Positions 6,156-6,596 of a stretch of DNA of 6,596 nt are shown here, one piece after another. The position numbers and the translations under genes were made by a program. The notes below the pieces were generated by a model. It did not search any database, was not told the origin of the DNA, and worked only from the letters and a program-made list of their open reading frames with translations. This stretch comes from DATDRS01 sp035291605 (GTDB taxonomy: Bacteria; Chloroflexota; Anaerolineae; Anaerolineales; UBA6663): assembly GCA_035291605.1 (NCBI GenBank), contig DATDRS010000390.1:1-6596 (forward strand), given 5' to 3'. The number at the start of each line of letters is the position of its first letter. Within the stretch, counting starts at the first letter, position 1.

Positions 6156-6596
6156 TTAACGCGCCGGATAGAGCGCGTCGGCGGATTTGCCTTCGGCGGG
6201 CCAGACGACTTGTTTGACCAGTTTGCCGGAGGCGTCCTTTTGCCATTGGATGTACACCATGTCGTGGCCGATCTGCAGGCCATGATTCTCGGCGGACGTG
6301 TCGAACTTGATATAGCCGAAGAAGGTGAGCAGATCCATGCCGTCGAGCGCGGCCTTCACTTTCTCCGTCTCATACGATCCGGCGGTCTCGATGGCCCTTT
6401 GCAGGATCAGGCCGGCCGCATAACCGCCCGCGCCATGATACGACGGTTCTGCATTATAGGCGGCTGTGTAGGCATCCACAAACTCTTTCACTGTGAGGCC
6501 GTACCACTCCAACCCGGCGGCTTTGGCCGAGTCGGGCGAGTAGTTCGCCAGCGGCTCCCACTGGCTGGGGCCGATCACGCCCAGGGCGGCGTCGCC
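6156..6596 (-). CDS. Branched-chain amino acid type ABC transporter substrate-binding protein (5' partial)
   Basis: The C-terminal 146 residues of an extracytoplasmic ligand-binding protein of the Peripla_BP_6/COG0683 (LivJ/LivK-like) family; the N-terminus with its export signal is beyond the right edge. Visible family features are GVIGPSQWEP (6-15), VKEFVDAYTAAYNAEPSYHGAGGYAAGLILQRAIETAGS (36-74), in which the F...Y...Y..EP..H...GY.A helix is characteristic, then VKAALDGMDLLTFFGYIKFD (80-99), a GLQIGHDMVYIQWQ strand (106-119) and KLVKQVVWPAE (125-135) near the C-terminus. It ends in TAA at 6156-6158. It heads the importer operon and would determine which ligand is transported, but that specificity cannot be read from this part. 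A GTG at 6578 is an internal valine and not a start. Confidence 0.93.
   Translation of the reverse strand, partial: GDAALGVIGPSQWEPLANYSPDSAKAAGLEWYGLTVKEFVDAYTAAYNAEPSYHGAGGYAAGLILQRAIETAGSYETEKVKAALDGMDLLTFFGYIKFDTSAENHGLQIGHDMVYIQWQKDASGKLVKQVVWPAEGKSADALYPAR

Noticed and set aside
5219..6217. Long plus-strand open frame opposite livH
   Set aside because: Its product is a Gln/Asp/His/Arg-rich, non-globular sequence antisense to a clear permease gene, as expected from GC-rich codon bias.
6089..6283. N-terminal extension of LivH to a start at 6283
   Set aside because: It would overlap the binding-protein gene and add 65 polar residues unlike LivH; ATG 6088 has a good ribosome binding site and a family-typical start.

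Overview
This GC-rich 6.6 kb window is ordinary bacterial chromosome. The best guess for its source is a Chloroflexota (Anaerolineae-like) genome. That guess rests on the secreted LysM protein, on a lipoprotein with an Ala/Thr/Gln-rich 'PTPD..ATAQA' stalk followed by a lectin-like domain, and on general codon use. It is an inference from style; no taxonomic marker is present.

Left part, plus strand (1-1546): the 3' end of a LysM protein carrying an HExxH zinc-protease-like motif, then, after a 79-base gap, a complete lipoprotein with a concanavalin A/LamG-like C-terminal domain. Both look extracytoplasmic.

Middle and right part, minus strand (1593-6596): read from right to left, this is a branched-chain amino acid type (HAAT/Liv) ABC importer operon. 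The order is substrate-binding protein (5' end outside the window), LivH permease, LivM permease, LivG ATPase and LivF ATPase. The binding protein captures the ligand outside the membrane, LivH and LivM form the channel, and LivG and LivF drive import. livH and livM overlap by ATGA, livM and livG are 7 bases apart, and several genes carry Shine-Dalgarno sequences inside the preceding gene. Two gaps inside the operon hold inverted repeats: a perfect 13-bp palindrome between the binding protein gene and livH, and a weaker 12-base inverted repeat between livG and livF. Past livF and in the same direction lies an ABC-2 type ATPase of the COG4586 type, with none of its usual permease genes in the window.

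The clearest anomaly is a one-base frameshift in livM at a run of four G (plus-strand C, 4515-4518). It splits an otherwise complete 324-residue permease. I found no RNA genes, CRISPR arrays, insertion sequences or phage genes. I see no convincing undescribed multi-gene system. The least familiar piece is the LysM/HExxH protein at the left edge.
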